A stretch of DNA of 64,000 nt from a virus: positions 19,537 to 83,536 of IMG/VR virus record IMGVR_UViG_3300046168_000082; one strand, written 5' to 3'. The position numbers and the translations under genes are program-made. Positions 28,371 through 37,521 of this stretch are shown piece by piece; the first letter of the stretch is position 1, and the number at the start of each line of letters is the position of its first letter. The notes beneath the pieces are model-generated. The model did not search any database and was not told where the DNA came from. It saw nothing but the letters and a program-made list of their open reading frames with translations.

Positions 28371-29070
28371 GCCAAGAAAAATAAGATTCGAAGATAAGTA
28401 CGAAACAATTCTAGAGCAAATAGCTAAAAGAAGAGGGCAGTGGTACTTAAAGGCAATAAATTGGATTTCTTGGGACGATGTGGTGCAAATTATATTATCA
28501 CACATCCATCAGAAATGGCACCTATGGGATCAGAAAAGATCTATTGAGCCATGGCTTAATAGAATTATATCAAATCAAATCAAAAACTTATTAAGAAACC
28601 ATTACAGTAACTTTATTAGACCTTGCACTTCTTGCCCTTTTAATTCTTCAGGAGCAATAGATAATAACAATGAATCCGCAAATACTTGTTCTTGGACAAA
28701 AACAGGAAAGCAAGATGGCAGCTGTCCTTTATTTAAAAAATGGGAGCGCACAAAAAAATCTTCTTTTCACATTAACACAGCTTCTTGCATAGATAACTCA
28801 GAAGCGCTACATAAAAAGCATAAAGATTTTGATATTGATAATGCGACAAAAAAACTTAATGAGCATATGAAAAATAATTTATCAGAAAAACATTATAAAA
28901 TATATGAAATGATACATATTTATAATTTAGATATTCATAAAGCTGCTGAGAAACTTGGATATAAAAGCAATGAAAAAGGAAGAAATGCGGGATACAAACA
29001 AATAAAAAATTTTGAAAAAATGTTTAAAGCATTAGCTAAAAAAATAATTAATGAAAACGACATAATATGA
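28351..29070 (+). CDS. Putative divergent phage sigma factor (239 aa)
   Basis: Start ATG 28351 gives a basic N-terminus (MAKKRGRPRK). Residues 41-86 (WDDVVQIILSHIHQKW, IEPWLNRIISNQIKNLLRN) follow the sigma region 2 pattern 'DlvQe...k.w..fd....f..Wl.rI..N...n.lR'. Residues 175-226 (NLSEKHYKIYEMIHIYNLDI, HKAAEKLGYKS) resemble a region 4 helix-turn-helix. Between them Cys92, Cys95, Cys113 and Cys125 could bind zinc, an unusual insertion. Its position ahead of packaging and capsid genes, plus a repeated non-sigma70 late motif, suggests it directs late transcription, as gp55 does in T4. Homology is inferred by eye. Confidence 0.55.
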   Translation: MAKKRGRPRKIRFEDKYETILEQIAKRRGQWYLKAINWISWDDVVQIILSHIHQKWHLWDQKRSIEPWLNRIISNQIKNLLRNHYSNFIRPCTSCPFNSSGAIDNNNESANTCSWTKTGKQDGSCPLFKKWERTKKSSFHINTASCIDNSEALHKKHKDFDIDNATKKLNEHMKNNLSEKHYKIYEMIHIYNLDIHKAAEKLGYKSNEKGRNAGYKQIKNFEKMFKALAKKIINENDII

Positions 29071-30116
29071 AACTAACAGAAGAACAACAAAACTTTATAA
29101 GAGAAAATTATATGTTAATATCTGATTTGATTGAATTAACGAGACAAGTATTTAATGACAATACTCTTGACGGTAGAACAAAAGAAGGTCGAGCTGTAAG
29201 GAAATATCTTGTAGATAATAATCTAGAATATAAAACGACAGAAAAACAAAAAAAAGAAGATATAACATTTTCTCAAGAACAAAAAGAATTTATTGTTCAA
29301 TATGCGAAAGAAGGTATGAGTGCATATGAAATATCAAAAATTATATTCCCAGATATAAATATAACAAATTTAACAAAAGAAGTAACAGAAGTAGCTAAAT
29401 TTATAGAAGATATTGATCAGAAGCTTTTGCATCCTGACGAATCTGCAATAAACTCTCAGTATTTTGCGCCAAAATCTGTTTCGAGAGTAATTAAAAAAAT
29501 TAATGATTATTGTCAAGAAGAACTTGACGAAAAGCAATTAAATCGTCAAGATTTAGACAACATAGAAAGCACAACGAAATTTTTGTCTGCACCTAGATTT
29601 ATTCAAGTGATTAATACATATAGCGCCATGGATGATAGAAATTTATTTGAAGCTGAGTATATAAGATCTGTATGGGATAAACCAGACTTAACAAGTGATG
29701 AATTAAATTTGTACATTAATGTTTGTATGGATTATATTCATTTAAAAAATATTAGTAAAGCAATAGATAAATTAAATCGTATGTTTGAAGAATGTGAAGA
29801 TCAGAGAGACATGACTGTACGATTAGCTGAATTATTAAAAACAAAAAGCGAAGAATACAATCAATGTGAAAAACGTCAAGAAACATTAATCGCGCGGTTA
29901 AATGGTGATAGAAAAGAGCGTATCAAGAATAGACATAAAGATAATGCATCTATACTATCACTTGTTAGAGTATTTCAAAATGAAACAGATAGAAAGCGTA
30001 TGGTAGAAATGGCAGAAAAACAAAAATTACTTATTAATCAAGAAGCTGACGAATTAGAGAGAATGGATGTTTGGAAAGCTCGAGTTTTAGGAATATCAAA
30101 AGATGAAGCTATCTAA
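29067..30116 (+). CDS. Hypothetical protein with HTH-like repeats (349 aa)
   Basis: Contains two GcrA/HTH-like segments (TEEQQNFIRENYMLISDLIE and SQEQKEFIVQYAKEGMSAYE with I..IIFPD) followed by long helices. Overlaps both neighbours. Its position three genes before the large terminase and its DNA-binding look make it a candidate small terminase subunit, but it is longer than most and the match is not decisive. Confidence 0.5.
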   Translation: MKLTEEQQNFIRENYMLISDLIELTRQVFNDNTLDGRTKEGRAVRKYLVDNNLEYKTTEKQKKEDITFSQEQKEFIVQYAKEGMSAYEISKIIFPDINITNLTKEVTEVAKFIEDIDQKLLHPDESAINSQYFAPKSVSRVIKKINDYCQEELDEKQLNRQDLDNIESTTKFLSAPRFIQVINTYSAMDDRNLFEAEYIRSVWDKPDLTSDELNLYINVCMDYIHLKNISKAIDKLNRMFEECEDQRDMTVRLAELLKTKSEEYNQCEKRQETLIARLNGDRKERIKNRHKDNASILSLVRVFQNETDRKRMVEMAEKQKLLINQEADELERMDVWKARVLGISKDEAI

Positions 30117-30774
30117 ATTAGAAAAAATATCAAATGCTATAGGTGAGCGTTACTATACCATTCAGCTGATGTTAAATCTCTTCGAAGGTTTTGGCGGCAG
30201 TAATATTATTCAAGTTGGATGTCAAAAGCGGGACTTTGAATCTTTTCATTACGACTTATTCAATATACTTGCTGATTATGTTGATGACAAAAAACTACAA
30301 TATGTCAATTATTCACTATACCATGATCATGATGATAATGCTAAGGCTATACAATCATTAATATATAAACAATATAATACAAAACAAATAAATATAAAAG
30401 ATATATCAGAATATAAAGAATATAAACAAAATGATATAGATTTATTGATACTACATGATATAAACTATCCAATGCAAAAATTAATACAGCAAGTAGATAG
30501 TAAATTAAATTATTTAGAAGCTAGAAATATATTAAACGGAATAGAAGAAAAAGAATTTGAGCACCTATTTGGAGATGCAGTACATCCATGCAGGAAAACA
30601 ATGCTTAATCAGCTAAAAACCTTTTCTAGCCGTCTTGCTCGCCGTGCAATCGTGGTTCTAGAAGGAAATGATTATCCTGGCGGCTCCCAAACTCTTCTTG
30701 CCAAGCGGCAATTGGAGAGGGAGGGATTTATTTGTTTATTAGATTTAAAACAGTCAGTGTGGATTAAGCGTTGA
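30103..30774 (+). CDS. Hypothetical protein, Rossmann/methyltransferase-like (223 aa)
   Basis: N-terminal GGSNIIQVGCQKRDFESF is reminiscent of a methyltransferase motif I, and the C-terminal AIVVLEGNDYPGGSQTLLAK followed by LEREGFICLL and VWIKR resembles the terminal strands of that fold. No catalytic signature is certain. Overlaps the upstream gene by 14 nt and the downstream TTG-start gene by 4 nt. Confidence 0.45.
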   Translation: MKLSKLEKISNAIGERYYTIQLMLNLFEGFGGSNIIQVGCQKRDFESFHYDLFNILADYVDDKKLQYVNYSLYHDHDDNAKAIQSLIYKQYNTKQINIKDISEYKEYKQNDIDLLILHDINYPMQKLIQQVDSKLNYLEARNILNGIEEKEFEHLFGDAVHPCRKTMLNQLKTFSSRLARRAIVVLEGNDYPGGSQTLLAKRQLEREGFICLLDLKQSVWIKR

Positions 30775-31700
30775 GTATAACATGTAAAATATGCGGTTCA
30801 AAATTTAGAAGTGAGCGTTCTCTCCACACTCACATAAAAGCGCATGGAATTTTGCTAGCTGAATATTATACAACATATTATCCTAGATATAATTTATATA
30901 CAGGTGAATTAATTCCTTTTAAAAATAAAGATCAATATTTTTCTACTTATTTTTCCAATAATGTTGAATTAGAAAAGTGGGCGGCTACAGCCGAGCGCGA
31001 ACATGTTCAGCAAATATTACTAGATATGTTGAGCAAAAGAATAATTAGCAAAGATTTGCAATACGCGCCTAATCATTTAGAATTAAAATTACTTGATTTA
31101 CCAGAAATAGAAATATATAAAGTATTTTTTGGTTCATATAATGAAGCCTGTCGCAGGCTTCAGGTTGAACCTTTATTAAACAAAAGTGTAAAAAGTAAAT
31201 TTTTAAAAGAAAATAAAAATTTAAATGACATTGAAATCTTGATTGATACTAGAGAGCAAAACCCATTAAAGTTTCCAAATAGCAAATCTCACAAATTAGA
31301 TTTTGGAGACTATACAGCAACAGGAGAATATTATAACAAGACCTACATTGACCGAAAAAGTGAAACCGATTTTAAATCAACAATGACAGTAGGTTTTGAT
31401 AGGTTCAAAAAAGAACTGCAGAGAACTGTAGATTTTGATTCTTTTTTATATATAGTTGTTGAGAGTTCAACAGAAAAAGTTATAAGAAACAATAGCTTTG
31501 GTCCTCACAAATCTAATTTAACTTTTGTATGGCATCAAATGAGAGTGTTATCTCATGAGTTTGCAAGAAGGTGTCAATTTGTTTTTTCTGGAGGAAGAAA
31601 AAGATCTGAGAATTTAATACCAATACTTTTAGATGCTGGTCCAGAGATGTGGCATTCAGACATACAATATTACATTGATAAAAGAATTTTAAAAATATGA
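30771..31700 (+). CDS. C2H2 zinc finger plus ERCC4/XPF-type nuclease (309 aa)
   Basis: TTG start overlapping the upstream TGA. Residues 5-25 form a C-x2-C-x12-H-x3-H zinc finger (CKICGSKFRSERSLHTHIKA). Residues ~153-205 carry the XPF/ERCC4 nuclease signature: ILIDTREQNPLKF, LDFGDYTATG and YIDRKSETDF, i.e. the catalytic D..RE and ERK-like triads (DRK here). Such nucleases cut branched or junction DNA. Being encoded directly upstream of the large terminase (ATGA overlap), it could resolve branched concatemers before packaging, as T4 gp49 does; that role is inference. Confidence 0.7.
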   Translation: MSITCKICGSKFRSERSLHTHIKAHGILLAEYYTTYYPRYNLYTGELIPFKNKDQYFSTYFSNNVELEKWAATAEREHVQQILLDMLSKRIISKDLQYAPNHLELKLLDLPEIEIYKVFFGSYNEACRRLQVEPLLNKSVKSKFLKENKNLNDIEILIDTREQNPLKFPNSKSHKLDFGDYTATGEYYNKTYIDRKSETDFKSTMTVGFDRFKKELQRTVDFDSFLYIVVESSTEKVIRNNSFGPHKSNLTFVWHQMRVLSHEFARRCQFVFSGGRKRSENLIPILLDAGPEMWHSDIQYYIDKRILKI

Positions 31701-33562
31701 CTTGGGAAAAAGGAAAACAAAAAAGACGAAGTACTAGTAAAGATATAAACGAAAGAATATCTAAGTTAGAAGGCTTCTTAGAAGAAAGAGAATCGAAAAT
31801 TTTATTATATGAATTTTTACGAGAGAATGTTACTTTTAGTACAAACTTAATTGCTGGGGTAGATTTATTCCCTTTTCAACATATGGCTATTAAATCGATG
31901 TTTGAAAGCGATTATTTTTTGGGAATATGGTCTCGTGGTATGTCAAAATCTTGGACCACAGGAATCTTTGCATTTATGGACGCCATCATGAACCAAGGTG
32001 TGGAAATAGGTATTCTATCAAAATCTTTTCGACAAGCTAAAATGATTTTCAAAAAAATTGAAGATATAGCAGCTAAACCAGAAGCGAAATACTTATCTCA
32101 ATGCATTACAAGGGTATCTAAGCAAAATGACGAATGGGTCATGGAAATTGGAAGTAGCTCAATTAGGGCACTGCCTTTAGGCGACGGTTCAAAACTTCGG
32201 GGTTTTAGGTTTCATAGAATTATTATTGACGAGATGCTACTTATGCCAGAAAGGATTTATAATGAGGTTATTGTTCCCTTTCTATCTGTAGTGCAAAACC
32301 CAAAAGAAAGGGAAGATTTACATAATCTTGAAACCCAGTTAATTAAACAGGGCAAAATGAAAGAAGAAGACCGTTACGTTTGGCCAAACAATAAATTAAT
32401 AATGTTGTCCTCTGCAAGTTACAAATTTGAATACTTGTATAAACTTTACGAAAACTTCGAAACCCTTATTAATAACGAAGGGAAGTCAAACACAAATGCA
32501 TCTAGAGCTATAATGCATTTCTCATACGATTGCGCTCCAAAGCAATTGTATGACCAAAACCTTGTAGAACAGGCAAAGTCAACCATGAGTCAAAGCCAGT
32601 ACGATAGAGAGTTTGGTGCAATATTTACAGATGACAGTTCTGGTTACTTTAAGATTTCAAAAATGCAAGAATGTACCGTCGAAGAAGGTGTGAGCCCTTG
32701 CGTTGAAGTGAAAGGAGAAGTGGGAGCTGAGTACATGCTTTCGTTTGACCCAAGTTGGGCTGAAAGTGAAAGTTCTGATGATTTTGCTATGCAAATATTT
32801 AAATTAAATAAAGAGACTAAGCAAAGTACGCTTGTTCACGTATATGCAATGGCAGGTCAAAACCTTAAAAATCATATTAATTATTTTCATTATTTATTAA
32901 CTAATTTTAATATTGTATCAATGGTAGGAGATTATAATGGAGGAGTACAATTTATAAATGCTGTTAAAGAAAGTTCATTATTTAAAGTTGCTAAAATACA
33001 AATTAATGTACTCGAAACTGAATTTGATGATTTAGAGAATTATCATAAATCTTTAAGATCAGCAAAAAGAGAGATGAACGCTGAAGGTATTCCTTGTGTG
33101 CTTAGAAAACCAACTTCAGACTGGATCAGAAGAGCTAATGAATTGTTGCAAGCTAACTTTGATCATAAAAGAATATGGTTTGCCTCAAGAGCTATAGACG
33201 AATCATTTCAAAGCCAAAGAAAAAAGAAAATACCTATTCAAAAATTAAATTTTTTAAATTTTGCTGATGATGAAGAAAAACAAAGTGACGGTGCGAAAAT
33301 GATAGACTTTGTGGAGCATCAACATGATATGATGGAATATACAAAAGGTCAATGCGCATTAATTGAAGTTAAATCTTCACCTCAAGGAACACAAACTTTT
33401 GACTTGCCTTTAAATTTAAAAAAGACGACTGGGCCCAGTAAAGCCAGAAAAGACTGCTATTCAGCACTAGTGCTTGGAAGCTGGATGATGAAAATTCATA
33501 ACGACATTTACAACTTTAAGGATGAAACTGTTAATTCTTTTGTGCCAATGTTTATAAAGTAA
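31697..33562 (+). CDS. terL: Terminase large subunit (621 aa)
   Basis: Packaging motor ATPase/nuclease. FQHMAIKSMFESDYFLGIWS precedes a Walker A-like SRGMSKS at 79-85; Walker B RIIIDEM at ~174-180; coupling-type motif LSSASYK near 236. The C-terminal RNase H-like nuclease has acidic stretches LSFDPSWAESESSDDF, VGDYNGG and DGAKMIDFVEHQHDMM. Length is typical. It cuts and translocates concatemeric DNA into proheads through the portal encoded next. Confidence 0.92.
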   Translation: MTWEKGKQKRRSTSKDINERISKLEGFLEERESKILLYEFLRENVTFSTNLIAGVDLFPFQHMAIKSMFESDYFLGIWSRGMSKSWTTGIFAFMDAIMNQGVEIGILSKSFRQAKMIFKKIEDIAAKPEAKYLSQCITRVSKQNDEWVMEIGSSSIRALPLGDGSKLRGFRFHRIIIDEMLLMPERIYNEVIVPFLSVVQNPKEREDLHNLETQLIKQGKMKEEDRYVWPNNKLIMLSSASYKFEYLYKLYENFETLINNEGKSNTNASRAIMHFSYDCAPKQLYDQNLVEQAKSTMSQSQYDREFGAIFTDDSSGYFKISKMQECTVEEGVSPCVEVKGEVGAEYMLSFDPSWAESESSDDFAMQIFKLNKETKQSTLVHVYAMAGQNLKNHINYFHYLLTNFNIVSMVGDYNGGVQFINAVKESSLFKVAKIQINVLETEFDDLENYHKSLRSAKREMNAEGIPCVLRKPTSDWIRRANELLQANFDHKRIWFASRAIDESFQSQRKKKIPIQKLNFLNFADDEEKQSDGAKMIDFVEHQHDMMEYTKGQCALIEVKSSPQGTQTFDLPLNLKKTTGPSKARKDCYSALVLGSWMMKIHNDIYNFKDETVNSFVPMFIK

Positions 33563-33589
33563 CTTTAAAAGTGACTTTTTGACTTTTCG

Positions 33590-33600
33590 GTGTACTATAT
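33590..33600 (+). promoter_or_regulatory. Putative late promoter (GTGTA motif)
   Basis: GTGTACTATAT, 16 bp before ATG 33606 of the portal gene. Confidence 0.45.
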
Positions 33601-33605
33601 ATGTA

Positions 33606-35666
33606 ATGAGCGAGCAGAAAAGAAAATATGTTAAAAAATCCTCTTACTGGAATAAATTTGAAAAAAAAGATAAAGCTTTAGACGAGAGTGGCTTTGAACC
33701 TATGCTTTGTGGCGACAATTACTACAGTGAAGCTTCTGAAAAAAGACCTCCAGTAATTACCACAAAAGCCTCTTGCTCGGTAAGAGACGCTTTGAAAAAT
33801 GCAGACAGTGCAACTGCAGGCAGAGGAAGAATGGGCTCTGGAGTTAAAAGCGATAAGTATAAAAATATCGCTCAAGGGATGTTACCTTATACAGTAGGAG
33901 CTAATGGAATAGATATTAGAGAAACAATAGAACTGTGCCAAAAAGCATACGCTAATATTCCTATATTCAGAAACGCTGTGGATGTTATGTCTGAATTTTC
34001 TAATTCTGATATCTACCTTGAAGGAGGTAGTGAGAATGCGAGAAACTTTATATACAAATGGTTTGAAAAAATTAATTTATGGAAAGTAAAAGACCAATAT
34101 TTTAGAGAATACTACAGAAGTGGAAATATATTTTTGTATAGAATAGATGGAAAATTTAATAAAGAAGATATTTTAAAATTAAATACTATTTATGGTAACG
34201 ATTCTAAATATTTAAATCCAGGTAAAATACCAGTAAGATATATATTACTAAATCCATACGATATTATATCCACAAGAAGCAGTTCTTTTAATAATGGAGT
34301 GTATAAAAAAATTCTTTCTGAATATGAACTCGAAAGATTACGAAATCCAAAAACAGAAGAAGATAAACATATCTTAGATTCTCTTGACTCTGACTCAAGA
34401 AAAAAAATAAAAGAAGGTAGTTATCACTTGGGCGGAATGACAGTTAATCTCGATCCTAATAGATTAATTTATTCTTTTTATAAAAAACAAGATTACGAAC
34501 CATTTGCAATTCCTTTTGGGTTTCCTGTTCTTGATGATTTAAATTGGAAAATAGAACTTAAAAAAATTGACCAAGCAATTAGCCGAACAATTGAAAATGT
34601 TGTTTTGTTAATAACAATGGGGGCAGAGCCTGATAAAGGAGGAATAAACCCTCATAGTCTTGGAGCTATGCAATCATTGTTTCAAAGTGAAAGCGTGGGG
34701 CGCGTACTTGTAAGTGATTATACTACAAAAGCTGAATTTATTATTCCTGAAGTAAATAAAATATTAGGGCCTCAAAAGTATGAGATTGTAAACCAAGATA
34801 TTAGGGAAGGATTGCAAAACATTATCGTAGGAAAAGAAAACTATTCAAGCACTCAGATCAAAGCTCAAATATTTCTTGAAAGATTAAAAGAGGCGAGAAA
34901 TGCTTTTATTAATGATTTTATTATGCCTCAAGTAAAAACTGTATGTAGAGCAATGGGATTTAGAAAATATCCTACAGTTAGATTTGAAGAGGTGGACATC
35001 AAAGATGAAGTTCAGTTCCAAAGGGTGATTACTAGACTACTTGAAATCGGAGTGATAACTCCTGAGCAGGGTATAGAATCTATAAGAACTGGATTGTTTC
35101 CAAATCCAGACACTCTATCTAATGCGCAAGAAAAATATATTGAACAGAGAGGCGAAGGGTTGTATAATCCACTCATTGGAGGTGTGCCTCCTGTTGAAGC
35201 TGCTGGATCTGAAGAAGACAGAGATTTAAGAGAAAAACAAATTGATGAGCAGGTGAAGCAACAGAATCAAAACAAGCCAAACCAGCAACCAGTAAAAAAT
35301 ACTCCTAATCAACCTGGCAGACCTACAGGAGCAAAAGCTAATCAGTTGTATTCTAGGCAATCAATCCAAGGAACTATATACGAAATAGAAAAGTTAAGAA
35401 GTTTAGCTTCTAAAGAAATTAAAAATAAATTTAACGTTAAAAGATTAAATTCTAATCAATCAAAAATTTTAGATAATCTTATCGAAGCTGTTGTCACATC
35501 AACTCCAAAAAAAGAATGGACCAAAGAAATAAAATCGTGCATTAAAAATGAAGATAAGATTGAAAAATTGACTTGTTTAGAAAGTGTTTTAGATATTTCT
35601 TCTCAACACCAACTTCCTGATTATCCAGCCTCAATATTATTTCACAGTCAAAATAAAGAAAGTTGA
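33606..35666 (+). CDS. Portal protein (686 aa)
   Basis: Dodecameric connector through which DNA enters. Start at MSEQKRKYVKK (33606). The core has AYANIPIFRNAVDVMSEF, the clip/stem segment KIDQAISRTIENVVLLITMG and the wing helices RLKEARNAFINDFIMPQVKT, typical of large-phage portals. A Gln/Pro/Asn-rich linker (QQNQNKPNQQP) around residue 560 leads to a C-terminal ~110-residue domain with paired Cys. Lies between terL and the capsid genes as expected. Confidence 0.88.
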   Translation: MSEQKRKYVKKSSYWNKFEKKDKALDESGFEPMLCGDNYYSEASEKRPPVITTKASCSVRDALKNADSATAGRGRMGSGVKSDKYKNIAQGMLPYTVGANGIDIRETIELCQKAYANIPIFRNAVDVMSEFSNSDIYLEGGSENARNFIYKWFEKINLWKVKDQYFREYYRSGNIFLYRIDGKFNKEDILKLNTIYGNDSKYLNPGKIPVRYILLNPYDIISTRSSSFNNGVYKKILSEYELERLRNPKTEEDKHILDSLDSDSRKKIKEGSYHLGGMTVNLDPNRLIYSFYKKQDYEPFAIPFGFPVLDDLNWKIELKKIDQAISRTIENVVLLITMGAEPDKGGINPHSLGAMQSLFQSESVGRVLVSDYTTKAEFIIPEVNKILGPQKYEIVNQDIREGLQNIIVGKENYSSTQIKAQIFLERLKEARNAFINDFIMPQVKTVCRAMGFRKYPTVRFEEVDIKDEVQFQRVITRLLEIGVITPEQGIESIRTGLFPNPDTLSNAQEKYIEQRGEGLYNPLIGGVPPVEAAGSEEDRDLREKQIDEQVKQQNQNKPNQQPVKNTPNQPGRPTGAKANQLYSRQSIQGTIYEIEKLRSLASKEIKNKFNVKRLNSNQSKILDNLIEAVVTSTPKKEWTKEIKSCIKNEDKIEKLTCLESVLDISSQHQLPDYPASILFHSQNKES

Positions 35667-35685
35667 GATAAACACTGGGTTACTA

Positions 35686-35695
35686 GTGTACATAT
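35686..35695 (+). promoter_or_regulatory. Putative late promoter (GTGTA motif)
   Basis: GTGTACATAT, 11 bp before ATG 35697 (17 before ATG 35703). Confidence 0.45.
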
Positions 35696-35696
35696 C

Positions 35697-36767
35697 ATGT
35701 ATATGAAACATACAATCAATGGAACAGTAAATAGTAAAAAAATTATTGTAACTGGAGTCACTGGGCAAGATGGCAGCCATATGGTAGATTATCTTTTAAA
35801 AAATGTTGACTGTAAAATTTTTGGATCATTGAGAAGGATAAGTGTGCCTAATTATAAGCACATTAAACATTTAAAAAATGAATCAAGATTTGAATCTATA
35901 AAATTAGATTTAACTGATTCGTACAGTATTCAAAATGCAATCACCAACATTCAACCAGATTATTTTATAAATTTTGGAGCACAGTCATTTGTGCAATCAA
36001 GCTGGGATTTTCCAGAGCAAACTTTTCAAACAGATGCTACTGCTATGATACATATATTAGAAGCAATTAGAAAGTTCGCTCCGAAGTGTCATTTTTATAA
36101 CGCAGGGTCTTCTGAAGAATTTGGTGATGTAGTTTATTCTCCACAAGACGAAAAGCATCCTTTAAGACCTCAGTCTCCGTATGGAGCAGCTAAAGCCGCA
36201 GCTAGACACCTCGTGAGAGTATATAAAGAATCTTATGACTTGTACGCTATTCAAGGTTGGTTGTTTAATCACGAAGGAACTAGAAGAGGGTATGAATTTG
36301 TTACCAGAAAAATCAGTAATAGCATTGCAAAAATCAAAAAATGCATAGAAAAAAATGAAGATTTTAAACCTTTAAAATTAGGTAATCTTGACGCTAAAAG
36401 AGATTGGACAGATGCTGAAGATTTCATGGATGGCGTGTGGAAAATGTTAAACCAAGAAACACTAGATCCTAAAAATTATGTTCTAGCGAGTGGAGAAATG
36501 TATACGATTAGAGAATTCCTACAAGAAACTTTAAAACATGCAGGAATAAAATTTGTGGTATCTGGAGAAAAAGAAGATGAAAAATATCTAACTGAAGATG
36601 GAAAAACCTTAGTGATTATAGATCCGTCTCACTACAGACATGCAGAGGTTAAGGAATTGCTTGGAGATTGCTCAAGAGCTAAAAAAGAATTGGGCTGGAA
36701 ACCTAAAAACAGTTTTATTCAATTAGTGCATAAAATGTACGATAATGATTACGCAGAAAGTTCTTAA
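35697..36767 (+). CDS. gmd: GDP-mannose 4,6-dehydratase (356 aa)
   Basis: Extended short-chain dehydrogenase converting GDP-mannose to GDP-4-keto-6-deoxymannose. Nucleotide-binding motif TGVTGQDGSHMVDYL at ~18-32, QSFVQSSWDFPEQTFQTDAT, catalytic Ser/Glu region AGSSEEFGD at ~135-143, and SPYGAAKAAA with Tyr~162 and Lys~166; GWLFNHEGTRRG and RDWTDAEDF are Gmd hallmarks. Two ATGs (35697, 35703) are possible. Metabolic insertion in the morphogenesis module with its own late promoter; the product would feed sugar modification of virion or host surface. Confidence 0.92.
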   Translation: MYMKHTINGTVNSKKIIVTGVTGQDGSHMVDYLLKNVDCKIFGSLRRISVPNYKHIKHLKNESRFESIKLDLTDSYSIQNAITNIQPDYFINFGAQSFVQSSWDFPEQTFQTDATAMIHILEAIRKFAPKCHFYNAGSSEEFGDVVYSPQDEKHPLRPQSPYGAAKAAARHLVRVYKESYDLYAIQGWLFNHEGTRRGYEFVTRKISNSIAKIKKCIEKNEDFKPLKLGNLDAKRDWTDAEDFMDGVWKMLNQETLDPKNYVLASGEMYTIREFLQETLKHAGIKFVVSGEKEDEKYLTEDGKTLVIIDPSHYRHAEVKELLGDCSRAKKELGWKPKNSFIQLVHKMYDNDYAESS

Positions 36768-36773
36768 TTTTTT

Positions 36774-36783
36774 GTGTATTAAA
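36774..36783 (+). promoter_or_regulatory. Putative late promoter (GTGTA motif)
   Basis: GTGTATTAAA, 14 bp before ATG 36788. Confidence 0.5.
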
Positions 36784-36787
36784 AAGC

Positions 36788-37498
36788 ATGAAAAAAATAA
36801 TTTTAGATTTCTCTGAACAAATCCGCTCTAGTTCGTTATTTTGCGACTGTACTGAAGGGGATGAAGAATACATAACTATGGAAACATGGGCTGAAGAAAA
36901 AGGAAAAGGCAAGAAGTTAAATAAGCCTTTTAGAACCCCAGGGGGTCCAAAGAAATTTTCTGTTTACGTTAAAAACGAAAAAGGTAATGTAGTAAAAGTA
37001 AATTTTGGAGATCCAAATATGTCAATAAAGCGGGATAACCCAGAGCGTAGAAAAAGTTTTAGAGCTAGACACAACTGTGCTAATCCTGGACCAAAAACTA
37101 AAGCTAGATATTGGTCATGCCGTCAATGGAGAGCTGGATCAAAAGTTCAAGGATCAGAATTCGATCTAAGTGATGAAGAAGTTGATGCTGTTATTCTTGA
37201 TGAGCTTGATGAATCAGAAGCTAAAAAGGGCAAACCAGGACTTTGGGAAAACATTAGAAGAAAAAAAGCTCGGATGGGGAAAAATTATAAACCAGCAAAA
37301 CCAGGAGACAAGGACTACCCTGACGAAAAATCTTTGAAAAAAGCTCAAAAATCTTCGAAAGAAAAAAAAGAATCCAAGGGAGAACTAACAAAAGAACAAA
37401 AAAGCTTACCCCCTGCATTGCAGAAAAAAATATTAGAAAAAAAGGGTAAATCTCCAAAAGATAAAGAAGATAAAAACAAAGATAAAAAAGATAAATAA
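36788..37498 (+). CDS. Conserved marine-phage head-module protein, basic C-terminus (236 aa)
   Basis: Residues ~45-115 (KPFRTPGGPKKFSVYVKNEK, KVNFGDPNMSIKRDNPERR, FRARHNCANP...ARYWSCRQW) form a compact domain widespread in marine and other phages near capsid genes; role unknown. Residues ~150-180 (LWENIRRKKARMGKNYKPA) are another short motif often found in phage structural operons. The last ~70 residues are Lys/Glu/Ser-rich and disordered. Here the two motifs are fused. Confidence 0.7.
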   Translation: MKKIILDFSEQIRSSSLFCDCTEGDEEYITMETWAEEKGKGKKLNKPFRTPGGPKKFSVYVKNEKGNVVKVNFGDPNMSIKRDNPERRKSFRARHNCANPGPKTKARYWSCRQWRAGSKVQGSEFDLSDEEVDAVILDELDESEAKKGKPGLWENIRRKKARMGKNYKPAKPGDKDYPDEKSLKKAQKSSKEKKESKGELTKEQKSLPPALQKKILEKKGKSPKDKEDKNKDKKDK

Positions 37499-37505
37499 AT
37501 TTTTA

Positions 37506-37515
37506 GTGTATTAAA
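37506..37515 (+). promoter_or_regulatory. Putative late promoter (GTGTA motif)
   Basis: GTGTATTAAA, 16 bp before ATG 37522; the ten bases are identical to those of the preceding late promoter. Confidence 0.5.
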
Positions 37516-37521
37516 CAACAC

